A stretch of 64,000 nt of DNA from an uncultured Pelagibacteraceae bacterium (GCA_902516625.1 CABXYU010000001.1:1-64000), one strand, 5' to 3'. Positions 23,683 to 33,568 are shown, numbered from the stretch's first letter. Numbers and translations are program-made. The notes: generated by a model from the sequence alone, not told the origin.

Positions 23683-24774
23683 CTCGTCTCTCAAAAACTT
23701 TTCTAAATCTTTTTTTTTAAATTTATAATCAATTAAAGGTTTTTCGATTTTTTTTAATAAAACCAAATTAATCATTTCAGAATTGTTTTTTTTATCTTTG
23801 GTCATAAATGATATAATTTTTTTTAGATCTTTTAATGAAAAATATTTTTTCACATTTAAAGGAAATTTTGGGTTTTTCAGGTGATTTATCAAAGATAAAT
23901 AATTTTTTTTATTTAAAAAATTTTTCCTAAAACTGAAATTTAATGCTGTTTTCATTCCTAATAATACAGCCTCACCATGATTTAATTTTCTTGAATAATT
24001 TAATGATGCTTCAAAGGCGTGACCAAAAGTATGACCAAAATTTAAAATTTTTCGTAAATTTTTTTCTTTTTCATCTTTTTCAACAACATTTTTTTTAATC
24101 TTACAACTTTCGAAAATTGCTTTTTCTATAAACGGTGACTGTAAATTTATTATAGACTCAACATTTTTATCTAGAAATTTAAAAAATCTTTTATTAAATA
24201 TAATAGAGTGTTTTAAAATTTCCCCATAGCCACAAATTATTTCTCTTTTTGGAAGACTTTTTAAAAAAATACTATCACTGATAACAATTTTTGGCTGATA
24301 GAAACTACCAATTAAATTTTTTCCATATTTTGAGTTTATACCAGTCTTGCCGCCAATAGCTGAGTCTACCTGGGATAAGAGGGTTGTTGGAATATTTATA
24401 AACTGAAGCCCTCTTTTAAATTGACTTGCAACGAAACCAGCAACATCACCAGTTATACCTCCTCCTAAAGCTATTAAATAATCTTCTCTAGAAAAATTTT
24501 TTTTGAGTAAAGTTTCAAGTATAGAGTTTACAGTTTTTTGATTTTTATTCTTTTCATTTGCATTAATATAAAAAATATTTAATTTTTTATAAAATAATTT
24601 ATTAATTTTAGTTACAAATTTTTTTGGAATATTTCTGTCAACTACCAACAAACATTTTTTAATATTAATTGAATTGTCTTTAAATATTTTTGGTAAAGTT
24701 AAAATTAAATTTTTTCCAATGTAAATTGGATATATATTTACACTTGTTTTAATTTTTAATTTAATAGGCTTCAT
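23671..24774 (-). CDS. aroB: 3-dehydroquinate synthase
   Basis: Second step of the shikimate pathway (DAHP to 3-dehydroquinate). 367 residues. NAD-binding GGGITGDVAGFVAS (about 103-116), IPTTLLSQVDSAIGGKTGIN and NFGHTFGHAFE (metal ligands) are all present. Its start overlaps the aroK end by 14 bases, and aroK-aroB form an operon. Confidence 0.97.
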   Translation of the reverse strand: MKPIKLKIKTSVNIYPIYIGKNLILTLPKIFKDNSINIKKCLLVVDRNIPKKFVTKINKLFYKKLNIFYINANEKNKNQKTVNSILETLLKKNFSREDYLIALGGGITGDVAGFVASQFKRGLQFINIPTTLLSQVDSAIGGKTGINSKYGKNLIGSFYQPKIVISDSIFLKSLPKREIICGYGEILKHSIIFNKRFFKFLDKNVESIINLQSPFIEKAIFESCKIKKNVVEKDEKEKNLRKILNFGHTFGHAFEASLNYSRKLNHGEAVLLGMKTALNFSFRKNFLNKKNYLSLINHLKNPKFPLNVKKYFSLKDLKKIISFMTKDKKNNSEMINLVLLKKIEKPLIDYKFKKKDLEKFLRDELIN

Positions 24775-25273
24775 AAATATTTATTACTTTTTTGATAATT
24801 TCATTTTTTGTTAAATTATCACAATTGATATTATACATTGCTTTTGAATAGATTTTAGATCGTTTTTTTGACAAATTAATTAATTCACTTTTATTAAGTT
24901 TATTAACAATAGGTCTTTTTGAACTATTTTTTATCCTTCTATATATTGTTTCTTCATCGCATTTTAACCAAAAAGAAAAATGATTTCTTTGAACTTCGTC
25001 TCTTATATTTTTATTCAAAAATGCTCCTCCTCCTAAAGAAATTACAATTTTCTTTTTTTTTAAAATATTAAGAGTAGTTTTCTCTTCAAGATTTCTAAAA
25101 AAATCTTCTCCCTTCATTTCAAATATTTTAGCTATACTAAGATTGAGTTCCTTTTCAATTAGTCGGTCAGTATCATAAAATTCCAAGTTTAATTTTTTTG
25201 AAATTAGCGAACCGATAGAAGTCTTACCTGAGCCCATCATGCCTAAAAAAACAATATTTTTTCTCGATTTCAT
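24761..25273 (-). CDS. aroK: Shikimate kinase
   Basis: Phosphorylates shikimate. 170 residues from the ATG at 25273, chosen because MKSRKNIVFLGMMGSGKTS is the usual family start; an upstream ATG at 25336 would add 21 residues unlike the family. Walker A GMMGSGKTS, the DTD shikimate-binding motif (YDTDRLIE), SLGGGAF and the lid Arg residues (SSKRPIV) are present. It overlaps aroB. Confidence 0.95.
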   Translation of the reverse strand: MKSRKNIVFLGMMGSGKTSIGSLISKKLNLEFYDTDRLIEKELNLSIAKIFEMKGEDFFRNLEEKTTLNILKKKKIVISLGGGAFLNKNIRDEVQRNHFSFWLKCDEETIYRRIKNSSKRPIVNKLNKSELINLSKKRSKIYSKAMYNINCDNLTKNEIIKKVINIYEAY

Positions 25274-25330
25274 AACTTTCTTTATTGAAAAAACACAAAT
25301 ATGTCTTAATTTGAAATTAACCAAAGCTAT

Positions 25331-25510
25331 ATGCAATTTATTAAAAAAACAAGTTCGAGAACAAATATTGTTGGGCTAGTAATGAAGCTAGGTATAATAG
25401 TGGTAATAATATTTGGAGTTGTATTTTTACTAAATAAAATAGATTTTCCAACACCCAAAAAAGAATTAGAAAAAATAATACCTAATGAAAATTTTAAAAT
25501 TGTTAAATAA
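25331..25510 (+). CDS. Small single-span membrane protein
   Basis: 59 residues, from ATG at 25331 to TAA at 25510. A basic N-terminus (KKTSSR) precedes one hydrophobic span (about residues 17-36) and a charged tail. It lies in the 211-base gap between aroK and the secreted protein and overlaps the start of the latter by 26 bases in another frame. Function unknown. The clean topology and position support a real gene, but no homology could be checked. Confidence 0.5.
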   Translation: MQFIKKTSSRTNIVGLVMKLGIIVVIIFGVVFLLNKIDFPTPKKELEKIIPNENFKIVK

Positions 25511-27251
25511 AAAAAATTTATCAATTATTTTTACCTTTTTAATCGTATTCAATTCTTTAGCTGAGGATAAACCAGTCGATATTTGGGATCTAAATAAAAA
25601 ACAGATTGAGCAAGAGATTAAAGAGGAAAATAATAAAAAAAAAGATATTACAGAAAATTCATCAGAATTAAGTATTTATGAGATGCAAACTTCAAAAAAT
25701 GAAAATGAGATAAGACTTGATCAAAATATTGATTCTAAAACTGTAAAGATTGTTGGTTTATATGATCCAGAGGATTATGGTTTAGATATAAATATGTGGT
25801 CAAATTCAAATGGTGATCAAATAAAAAATATTTTTATTAAATTGAACAGTTTAAATTTGTCAAATGATGCAAATGAAATATTAAGAATAGCACTTTTTAC
25901 GAATGCTTATTATCCAAAAGCAAATATATCTGAAAAAGAATTTTTAAGATTTAAGTCAGAATGGTTAATTAAAAACTCAGATTTAAATTTGATTGAAGAA
26001 TATTTGATCAAAAATCAAGTTATAAATTTGCATCCAAAATTAACAAAATACTTAGTTGATTATTATTTATCTGTTGCTGAATTAGAGAAAGCATGTCAAA
26101 TTTTTAAAAAAAATCTTGAGCCTATAAGCGATGAATATTTATCAAAATTTAACATTTATTGTTTAATAGTTGATGGTAAAAAAGATGAGGCACAGATTAT
26201 TTATGATTTGAAAAAAGAACTTGGTTTTAAAGATAAATATTTCGAAAATAAAATAAATTTTCTTTTTGGTTTTATAAATAATCCTGATGATAAAATATCT
26301 GAAAAGTCATTGCTAAATTTTCATTTGGCCCACCAAACAAATCGAGAATTTGTTTTTGACCCAAAGGCTAGCACAAATAAATTGATATGGAAATATTTGT
26401 CATCACATAACCTTTTAAATTCTTTTCAAAAAATAGATGTTACTGAACTTGAAAAAATATCAACTATTGAGTTAGCAGTTCATAATAAAAATTATCCGGA
26501 GAAGGATTTATTCAATATATATAAAAGATTTCAGTTTAATATAAATCAACTCTTAGAGGCACAGACATCATATAAATCAATGTCAAATATTGAGGCGAGA
26601 GCTTTAATTTATCAAAAAATACTACTTGAATCAGAAATGGTTAAAAAACTTAAATTGTTGAAAATTTTAAAAAATTCATTTGAGAATGAAAACATAGGAA
26701 ATGCATTTGATACCGAGCTAAAAAAATTTCTCGAAGCAATGAATCCGTTAGAAATACCTGATAACTTAACAAGTTTTTATTATACAAATATTCAAATAAA
26801 AGTAGCAAAAGATAAAAAGATAAAATTTAATAATGATGTTTTACATCAATCAAAACTTTTAAATTATTTTAATAAAGACTATCCCAAATCAAAAATTGAA
26901 AAAGATATAAATAATTTTTTAAAGAAAATTAAAAAAAATAAAAAATACTTTCTTTCAAAAAAAGATATAATTTTTCTAGAGACATTAAAGTCTGATGGAG
27001 TAATTATAGAAAAAAAATATGAAGATTTATATGAAGTAGATATTTCCGAGATTCCAACAGATATTCAAGTGATGATAAATAACAATGAGAAAGCAGCCGC
27101 TTTGTTGAGAATAGCAGAAGTAATAGGTGAAGACAAAATTGAAAGAATGGACGAAGACACAATGTATTTTATAATCAGCACATTAAATCAACTAAATATT
27201 GATAGAATTCGAAATAATATTCTTCTAAAAGTTCTTCCTTTAAAAGTTTAA
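25485..27251 (+). CDS. Secreted or periplasmic protein of unknown function
   Basis: 588 residues. The first about 26 residues form a signal peptide (Lys-rich start, hydrophobic core IIFTFLIVF, cleavage likely after NSLA). The rest is mostly helical and Lys/Glu/Asn rich with no catalytic motif I recognise. Runs of leucine-rich helices between about 100 and 350 could be degenerate helical-hairpin (TPR-like) repeats. It is followed 23 bases later by def but shows no functional tie to it. Confidence 0.75.
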   Translation: MKILKLLNKKNLSIIFTFLIVFNSLAEDKPVDIWDLNKKQIEQEIKEENNKKKDITENSSELSIYEMQTSKNENEIRLDQNIDSKTVKIVGLYDPEDYGLDINMWSNSNGDQIKNIFIKLNSLNLSNDANEILRIALFTNAYYPKANISEKEFLRFKSEWLIKNSDLNLIEEYLIKNQVINLHPKLTKYLVDYYLSVAELEKACQIFKKNLEPISDEYLSKFNIYCLIVDGKKDEAQIIYDLKKELGFKDKYFENKINFLFGFINNPDDKISEKSLLNFHLAHQTNREFVFDPKASTNKLIWKYLSSHNLLNSFQKIDVTELEKISTIELAVHNKNYPEKDLFNIYKRFQFNINQLLEAQTSYKSMSNIEARALIYQKILLESEMVKKLKLLKILKNSFENENIGNAFDTELKKFLEAMNPLEIPDNLTSFYYTNIQIKVAKDKKIKFNNDVLHQSKLLNYFNKDYPKSKIEKDINNFLKKIKKNKKYFLSKKDIIFLETLKSDGVIIEKKYEDLYEVDISEIPTDIQVMINNNEKAAALLRIAEVIGEDKIERMDEDTMYFIISTLNQLNIDRIRNNILLKVLPLKV

Positions 27252-27274
27252 AAATTAGTTTATTTATTTATTTC

Positions 27275-27799
27275 ATGACTATTAAAGATATTATTACTGT
27301 TCCTGATGAAACTTTAAAAAAAATTTCTGAACCTATAGTTAATTTTGGAGAAAGTGAAAAGAAACTTATCAGGGATTTATTTGAAACTATGTACAATTCA
27401 AAAGGCATTGGTTTAGCCGCAGTTCAAGTAGGTGTTCTCAAAAGAATTTTAGTAATAGATATTTCATCAAAAGATGAGAAAAAAAATCCGATGAGTTTCA
27501 TAAATCCAGTTATCAGAAAACTTAGTTCTGAAACGTCAGTTTATGAGGAAGGTTGCTTGTCAATACCAGACACATTTATAGAAATAGAAAGACCAAAAAC
27601 TTGTGAAGTTGAATATATAGATTTTGATGGAAAAAAAAAAATTTTTAAATGTGAGGGCCTTTTATCTACTTGTATTCAACATGAAATAAATCATTTAGAT
27701 GGTAAATTGATAATTGATAATTTGTCTAAATTAAAAAGAGATTTTATAATTAAAAAAGTGTCTAAGGTGAAAAAAAATCCAGATAGAATTCTAGTTTAA
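27275..27799 (+). CDS. def: Peptide deformylase
   Basis: Removes the N-formyl group from new proteins. 174 residues with the three motifs: GIGLAAVQVG, EEGCLSIP and QHEINHLDG (metal-binding HExxH). Usual length. First gene of def-fmt-truA; one base separates it from fmt. Confidence 0.97.
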   Translation: MTIKDIITVPDETLKKISEPIVNFGESEKKLIRDLFETMYNSKGIGLAAVQVGVLKRILVIDISSKDEKKNPMSFINPVIRKLSSETSVYEEGCLSIPDTFIEIERPKTCEVEYIDFDGKKKIFKCEGLLSTCIQHEINHLDGKLIIDNLSKLKRDFIIKKVSKVKKNPDRILV

Positions 27800-27800
27800 A

Positions 27801-28733
27801 ATGGCTAAAAAAATCATTTTTATGGGCACACCTTTATTTGCTGTACCAATTTTAAAATCTTTATATCAAAATGGTTTTCCAATAAGTGTAGTTTATACAC
27901 AACCACCTCAAAAATCCCATAGAGGTCAAAAAATAAATAAATCGCCGATACAAGGAATATCTGAAACTTTAAATATAGATTTTAGATCACCAAAAAGTTT
28001 AAAAAATAATCAGGAAGAATATGAATTTTTAAAAAAATTAAATGCTGACCTCGCTATTGTAGTGGCATATGGGCAAATAATTCCAAAACATTTTTTGGAT
28101 TTAACTAAAAATGGATTTATAAATATACATGCATCTATTTTACCTAAATGGAGGGGCGCGGCACCTATACAAAGATCAATAATGAATTTGGATACAGAGA
28201 CAGGGATAAGTATAATGAAAATTGATGAGGCATTGGATAGTGGGCCAGTTAGCAAAATCTATAAAATAAAACTAGATCAAGATTTAAATACGTTAGATGT
28301 TTCAGAGAAGTTATCTCTCCTAGCAGCTGAAAAAATTTTAGATGATGTAGATGAAATCCTTGAGGAAAAATCAAAATTCATTGCACAAGATCACTCAAAG
28401 GCAACTTATGCAAAGAAAATAGATAAAAATGAAGGTCAAATTAATTGGAATGATGAAGCACTTAAAATTATCGGTAAAATTAATGGATTAGTGCCTTCAC
28501 CAGGAGCTTATTTTAATTTTGTGGGTGAAAGGTATAAAGTTTTAAAAGCAGAAATTGGAAATGGAATTGGAAAACCGGGTGAGGTTTTAACTGATAAACT
28601 TGAGATTGCATGTGGAAAAAATAATTCTATAAAAATTCTTGAAATTCAAAGAGAAGGAAAAAAAATACAAAAAATCGGTGAGTTTATGCTTGGATCTCGT
28701 ATTAAAAAAGGTTCAGTGATATCAAATGTATAA
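27801..28733 (+). CDS. fmt: Methionyl-tRNA formyltransferase
   Basis: Formylates initiator Met-tRNA. 310 residues: MGTPLFAVP start region, the catalytic NIHASILPKWRGAAPIQ (Asn-His plus the SLLP-type loop, about 108-124), and a C-terminal OB-fold domain for tRNA. It overlaps truA by 8 bases. Confidence 0.97.
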   Translation: MAKKIIFMGTPLFAVPILKSLYQNGFPISVVYTQPPQKSHRGQKINKSPIQGISETLNIDFRSPKSLKNNQEEYEFLKKLNADLAIVVAYGQIIPKHFLDLTKNGFINIHASILPKWRGAAPIQRSIMNLDTETGISIMKIDEALDSGPVSKIYKIKLDQDLNTLDVSEKLSLLAAEKILDDVDEILEEKSKFIAQDHSKATYAKKIDKNEGQINWNDEALKIIGKINGLVPSPGAYFNFVGERYKVLKAEIGNGIGKPGEVLTDKLEIACGKNNSIKILEIQREGKKIQKIGEFMLGSRIKKGSVISNV

Positions 28734-29466
28734 GTATCAAATCTTAATCGAATATGTTGGAACAAGTTTTAGAGGATGGCAAGTTCAAAAAAAAGGAAAA
28801 ACGATTCAAGGTCTTATTCAAGAAAAAATTTCAAAAATATTAAACGAAAAAATAATTCTTTTTGGATCTGGTAGAACCGATAGAGGTGTTCATGCAATCG
28901 AACAATCAGCACACTTTGTGTGTAAATCTAAAATCAGCAATTTAGATACCTTTTTAAAATCAATCAATTATTTTTTAAAAAAAAACTTAGTGACAGTGAA
29001 TAAAATAAAAAAAAAAGGTGAGAGTTTTCATGCAAGATATTCTGCTAAGATGAGAATATATAAATATATAATCATTAACCGTTTTGCTAGACCTTCGTTG
29101 AATAAAGATAGATGTTGGCATGTTATAAAAAAACTCGACATCGATATAATGAAAAAAGCTGCAAAACAACTTGTCGGTACAAAAGATTTTTCTACTTTTA
29201 GAGCAGCAAGTTGTAGAGCCAAAAGTCCTATCAAAACTATGAAATCTGTGAAAATAAAATCTCATAAAGATAATATTGAAATTGAGTTTAGATCTCAGTC
29301 ATATTTACAACAACAAGTTCGTTCAATGGTTGGATGTTTAAAATATGTAGGGGAAAAAAAATGGTCTTTAAAAAAATTTGCTTATGCATTGAATTCCAAA
29401 AAAAGAATTTTGTGTGCACCACCAGCACCATCTGAAGGTCTATATTTAGTGAGAGTTATTTATTAA
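28726..29466 (+). CDS. truA: tRNA pseudouridine(38-40) synthase
   Basis: 246 residues. GSGRTDRGVHA contains the catalytic Asp (about residue 52), and FRSQSYLQQQVRSMVG is the conserved C-terminal motif. Modifies positions 38-40 of the anticodon arm. The 3' end overlaps the SET-domain gene on the other strand by 21 bases. Confidence 0.97.
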   Translation: MYKYQILIEYVGTSFRGWQVQKKGKTIQGLIQEKISKILNEKIILFGSGRTDRGVHAIEQSAHFVCKSKISNLDTFLKSINYFLKKNLVTVNKIKKKGESFHARYSAKMRIYKYIIINRFARPSLNKDRCWHVIKKLDIDIMKKAAKQLVGTKDFSTFRAASCRAKSPIKTMKSVKIKSHKDNIEIEFRSQSYLQQQVRSMVGCLKYVGEKKWSLKKFAYALNSKKRILCAPPAPSEGLYLVRVIY

Positions 29467-29937
29467 TTTTTTTTTATTACTCATAGCAAATTTTTTATTT
29501 ATTCGCCATCTAGACTCTTCTCTCACAATATACCCACAACAATTGTTTGAGCCACATTTACAAGGAAATTGTTTATAATCTTCATCATAACCAAAACCAT
29601 AATCACAAGTAAATTCCTCTCCTTTTTTAATATCTCTTATTGCTGAAATCCAAACCTTAAGGCCTTTGCCATTATAATCACAATTATTGTTACAGCTGTG
29701 ATTCACGAGCCCAGCAATATTCCAAGGAAAATCTCCATCAAGAGTATATTTTTTATTTAATGTAAATAAGTAAATTGGTTTTTTATTGTCAAACTTATCT
29801 GAATTGTCTACTTCTTTGTTAGTAATAATTTTACCAACATAATTTATTATTTTTGTACCTTCTTTAATATCACGAGCAGCATAAAGGCCACGACCTTTAT
29901 TATCAATTTTTGATTTTTTGATTTTGTATAATTTCAT
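29446..29937 (-). CDS. SET-domain protein (putative protein lysine methyltransferase)
   Basis: 163 residues with a complete SET core: GRGLYAARDIKEG (SAM-binding N-terminal motif), NHSCNNNCDYN (the NHxC pseudoknot motif), GEEFTCDYGF (catalytic Tyr region) and a post-SET zinc motif CKCGSNNC. Members use S-adenosylmethionine to methylate lysines. Bacterial members exist, often acquired horizontally, and their targets are mostly unknown. It lies 30 bases downstream of a histone-deacetylase-family gene on the same strand. Confidence 0.85.
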   Translation of the reverse strand: MKLYKIKKSKIDNKGRGLYAARDIKEGTKIINYVGKIITNKEVDNSDKFDNKKPIYLFTLNKKYTLDGDFPWNIAGLVNHSCNNNCDYNGKGLKVWISAIRDIKKGEEFTCDYGFGYDEDYKQFPCKCGSNNCCGYIVREESRWRINKKFAMSNKKKLINNSH

Positions 29938-29967
29938 GTAAATGATTTATAGCGAACTAATTATTAA

Positions 29968-30891
29968 TCAATTGAATTCTATGAGTGCGTTAACATGTTC
30001 ATTAGCGCTTTCAGCTAGGGCATTTAAATCATATCCGCCTTCAAGAATAGAGACAACTTTTCCTTGGGTAAACTCGTTTGTAGCTTTTAATGTTCTTTTT
30101 GTTATTTCATAAAAATCTTTTGAATTTAGTTGAAATTGAGCTAATGGATCATCAATATGTGCATCAAAACCTGCAGAGAACAAAAGAAAATCTGGTTTAT
30201 ATTTAATTAATCTATCTAAAACCCTATCAAAAGCATTGAAGTATTGCTCAGAGTTTGTACCAGCTGGTAATGGTATATTTAAAGAGTTGTTAAAGTCACC
30301 TTTATCTTTATCTGTACCTCCTCCTGGATAAAAAGGATATTGATGAGTAGAAATATATAATGAATTTTTATTGTTGCGCATAACATCATAATTACCATTA
30401 CCCCAGTGCACATCAAAATCCACACACGCAATCCTTTTGTATCTATATTTACTTACTAAATAATTTGTTGCCACTCCAGCATTTGATATACAGCAAAATC
30501 CCATCGCTTTATTTTTTTCCGCATGATGTCCGGGCGGCCTTGCTAAACAAAAAGCATTTTTAAATTGATTATTTTCTATTCCATCTATTGCCTTAATTGT
30601 GGAACCTGCAGCATCAAAAACTGCTTTTTTACTTTCAGGCGACACAACTGTATCTCCATCTAAAAACTTAAGACCTTTTTGTGGAAAAGAATTATTTAAA
30701 TTTTCAATATATTCTTTTGAGTGTGTCATTGCCAAAATATCATCAGGAACACCAATAGGAGTTTCCCAAATTAAATCATTTCTTTTTTTTAATTTTTCTT
30801 TTATAGCAATTACTCTTTTAGGCTGCTCAGGATGACCGTCACCTGTATTATGTTTTTCATAAGAATCAGAATTTATAATTGCTGTATTCAT
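29968..30891 (-). CDS. Histone deacetylase / acetylpolyamine amidohydrolase family protein
   Basis: 307 residues of the zinc deacetylase (arginase-deacetylase) fold: RPPGHHAEKNKAMGFC with the tandem His, DFDVHWGNGNYD (zinc Asp/His), and the C-terminal EGGYDL. In bacteria these act on acetylated small molecules, polyamines or proteins. The start overlaps dapE by four bases, so it is probably expressed with the dap genes. Confidence 0.9.
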   Translation of the reverse strand: MNTAIINSDSYEKHNTGDGHPEQPKRVIAIKEKLKKRNDLIWETPIGVPDDILAMTHSKEYIENLNNSFPQKGLKFLDGDTVVSPESKKAVFDAAGSTIKAIDGIENNQFKNAFCLARPPGHHAEKNKAMGFCCISNAGVATNYLVSKYRYKRIACVDFDVHWGNGNYDVMRNNKNSLYISTHQYPFYPGGGTDKDKGDFNNSLNIPLPAGTNSEQYFNAFDRVLDRLIKYKPDFLLFSAGFDAHIDDPLAQFQLNSKDFYEITKRTLKATNEFTQGKVVSILEGGYDLNALAESANEHVNALIEFN

Positions 30892-32045
30892 TTAAAATAA
30901 TTTTGCAAAATACTCTCATAAATTTTTGTTAAATTTTTTAAATCTCTCAAAGATACTGCTTCATCAACTTTATGCATAGTTTTTCCAACCAAACCAAATT
31001 CTAAACCAGGTGATATAGCTTTTATAAATCGTAGATCAGAAGTTCCACCTGTAGTAGATAATCTCGGTTTTATTTTGGTAATTCTTTTTATGATATTTTG
31101 TATCATAAAAGTTGTTTTATTTGGTTTAGTTAAAAAAGCTTCACCAGAAACCCGATAATCAATTATGAATTTTGACTTATTTTTTTTAGTTATCTTCTTG
31201 AAAATTTTATTAAGTCTTTTTTTAATTGAATTTGAAGAATGTTTGTTATTAAATCTTATATTAAAAGTGGCTTCTGCCGATCCTGGAATAATATTATCTG
31301 CATCATTTTCTATATTTATTTTAGTAACTTCCAAATTAGTCGGCTGGAAGTGTTTATTTCCTTGATCAAATTTTACATCTTTAATTTCTTTAAGAATTTG
31401 AACCAATGTTGTTGAAGGATTATTTCCTCTATGTTGATATGCGACGTGACACTGTTCACCTATAATTTTAATTTTACCTGTTATACTTCCTCGTCGTCCG
31501 ATTTTTATCATTTCACCTAATCTATTTGGATTTGTTGGTTCGCCCACTAAACAAAAATTTATTTTTTCTTTTTTTCTAAGTAAATACTCCACTACTTTTT
31601 TTGTACCATTAATTGCATCGCCTTCTTCATCACCTGTAATTAAAAAACTTAGTGATCCATTAAATTTTTTATTTTTTGTTAGAAAAGTGCTCACAGCAGA
31701 CACAAAAGCTGCAACAGAACTTTTCATATCATTTGCACCTCTTCCAATTAAGTGGCCATTTTTAATAGATGGTTTAAATGGATTTACTGTCCAGTCTTTT
31801 ATATTACCTGGTGGAACAACATCTAGGTGACCTGCATAACAAAAATTAGGTCCTTTTGTTCCCAACCTTGCGTATAAATTCTTAACTGGTTTGAAACCTT
31901 TCTCTTTAAATTCTAGTATTTTTGTTTTGAAACCAAGTTTTTTGAGTTTTTTTTCTAAAAACTTCATCACCCCAACATCTACTGGAGTAATAGATGGGAA
32001 ACTTATTAGCTCTTTAGCTAATTGCAATTCATTAATTTTTTGCAT
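30888..32045 (-). CDS. dapE: Succinyl-diaminopimelate desuccinylase
   Basis: M20 metallopeptidase-fold enzyme of lysine/diaminopimelate synthesis. 385 residues with FCYAGHLDVVPPG (metal His and Asp), GRGANDMKS, and LITGDEEGDAINGT (catalytic Glu pair). It follows dapD by two bases, consistent with the succinylase branch operating in this organism. Confidence 0.96.
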   Translation of the reverse strand: MQKINELQLAKELISFPSITPVDVGVMKFLEKKLKKLGFKTKILEFKEKGFKPVKNLYARLGTKGPNFCYAGHLDVVPPGNIKDWTVNPFKPSIKNGHLIGRGANDMKSSVAAFVSAVSTFLTKNKKFNGSLSFLITGDEEGDAINGTKKVVEYLLRKKEKINFCLVGEPTNPNRLGEMIKIGRRGSITGKIKIIGEQCHVAYQHRGNNPSTTLVQILKEIKDVKFDQGNKHFQPTNLEVTKINIENDADNIIPGSAEATFNIRFNNKHSSNSIKKRLNKIFKKITKKNKSKFIIDYRVSGEAFLTKPNKTTFMIQNIIKRITKIKPRLSTTGGTSDLRFIKAISPGLEFGLVGKTMHKVDEAVSLRDLKNLTKIYESILQNYFK

Positions 32046-32047
32046 GT

Positions 32048-32875
32048 TTAATCTCTTAAAAGATCATTAATTGATGTTTTTGATCTAGTTTTTTCGTCTA
32101 CTTGCTTGATTATTACTGCGCAACTTAGTGATGGAGCAGATGGATTTTTTTTATCAGGAAGAGAACCTGGTACAACAACTGAGTATGGAGGAATTTTTCC
32201 ATACGTGATCTCACCGGTTGATCTATTTACTATTTTTGTAGATTGTGTAATCAGCATTCCCATGCTTAACACAGAACCTTCTCCAACTATAACTCCTTCT
32301 ACTACTTCAGACATTGCTCCTAAAAATACATTATCTTCTATTATTGTAGGTAATGCCTGAGCAGGTTCCAGCACTCCCCCAACTCCTGATCCCGCAGATA
32401 TATGGCAATTCTCTCCAATCTGACAACAACTACCAGCACGACTGAATGTATCCATCATGGTTTTAGCCCCAATGTAAGAACCAATGTTTACATAACATGG
32501 CATAAGAACAGCATCTTTTCCTACGAACGATCCTTTTCTAACAGGCGAGTTTGGAACCATCCTAAAACCTGCTCTCTCATGATCTTCTTTTGTCCAGCCA
32601 GCCGTTTTTCCTTTTAACAAATGAGCTTTGTCATACCAACTAGAATATGGTCCATTTAAATTTTCCATTGGATAAATTCTAAAACTCAGCATAATTGCTT
32701 TCTTTAGGTGTTGATGAGTTACCCATTCACCATTTATTTTTTCAGCAACTCTTGATTTACCACTATCCAAGTCACTTATTACTTGATTAATTGCATCCTT
32801 TAAAGACTGATCCGAATTAGGATTCACTTTATCTTTATTTCCCCAAGCATCATTTATAATTTTTTCTATAGACAT
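32048..32875 (-). CDS. dapD: Tetrahydrodipicolinate N-succinyltransferase
   Basis: 275 residues, usual length. The left-handed beta-helix of hexapeptide repeats is seen from about 100 to 220 (GSFVGKDAVLMPCYVNIGSYIGAKT and following), with an N-terminal helical domain. Works directly before DapE in lysine synthesis. Confidence 0.97.
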   Translation of the reverse strand: MSIEKIINDAWGNKDKVNPNSDQSLKDAINQVISDLDSGKSRVAEKINGEWVTHQHLKKAIMLSFRIYPMENLNGPYSSWYDKAHLLKGKTAGWTKEDHERAGFRMVPNSPVRKGSFVGKDAVLMPCYVNIGSYIGAKTMMDTFSRAGSCCQIGENCHISAGSGVGGVLEPAQALPTIIEDNVFLGAMSEVVEGVIVGEGSVLSMGMLITQSTKIVNRSTGEITYGKIPPYSVVVPGSLPDKKNPSAPSLSCAVIIKQVDEKTRSKTSINDLLRD

Positions 32876-32878
32876 AAT

Positions 32879-33568
32879 TTATTGACTTTTTAATAACCTT
32901 ATTTCCTTAAGAAATAAAGACAGATTTTCAATTTTGTGTGAAATAAAATCTTTATCAGCATCCATCTTTCCAAAATGTTCATCATTAATTAACCAAACAG
33001 TTGTACAGCCTCGTTTATGTCCAATGCTCAGATTCTTTGCAATATCTTCTATGTAGATTGTTTCTTTTGGATTAATACCGAATTTTTTAACCATAAGATC
33101 AAAAGTTTTTGCCTCAGGTTTGGGCACATAACCAGCGTCTTCTATATCAAATACTTTATCTCGTCCGAATAAGTCATATATTCCTAAGTGGGTTAAAATA
33201 TTTTCTGCATGTTCAGCACTTCCATTGGTAAAAATAAATTTCTCCATATCCAATTGTTCTAGCTCTTTTCTCATAACCATATCTGCTTTCATAAATGAAA
33301 GATCGATTGTATGAACATATTTTAAAAATTCTTGTGGTGGTATGTTGTGGTGGATCATAAGACCATTTAAACTTGTGTTATATTTGTAAAAATAATTAGT
33401 TTGAAGTTCTTTCGCAGAATCAATATCTATTTCAAGTCTCTCTGAAATAAACTTAGTCATTCTTTGTGATACTTGACCAAAAACTTTTTCAAGAGAATAG
33501 TTATTATGTTTGCCATAACACACTCCGTCAAGATCTAATAAAAGATATTTTTTTTCTCTTAAATTCAT
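32879..33568 (-). CDS. HAD-superfamily hydrolase (pyrimidine 5'-nucleotidase-like)
   Basis: 229 residues. Motif I is LLLDLDGVCYG (nucleophile Asp), motif II FTNGS, motif III a Lys in GYVPKPEAK, and motif IV IEDIAKN. The cap region looks like the pyrimidine 5'-nucleotidase (SDT1/YjjG) type. The same gene often sits between argB and dapD in alphaproteobacteria, so position supports the call. It overlaps argB by four bases. Confidence 0.85.
   Translation of the reverse strand: MNLREKKYLLLDLDGVCYGKHNNYSLEKVFGQVSQRMTKFISERLEIDIDSAKELQTNYFYKYNTSLNGLMIHHNIPPQEFLKYVHTIDLSFMKADMVMRKELEQLDMEKFIFTNGSAEHAENILTHLGIYDLFGRDKVFDIEDAGYVPKPEAKTFDLMVKKFGINPKETIYIEDIAKNLSIGHKRGCTTVWLINDEHFGKMDADKDFISHKIENLSLFLKEIRLLKSQ

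Noticed and set aside
25327..25524. 65-codon minus-strand frame before the secreted protein gene
   Set aside because: It is antisense to the plus-strand small membrane protein, which has better topology and position.
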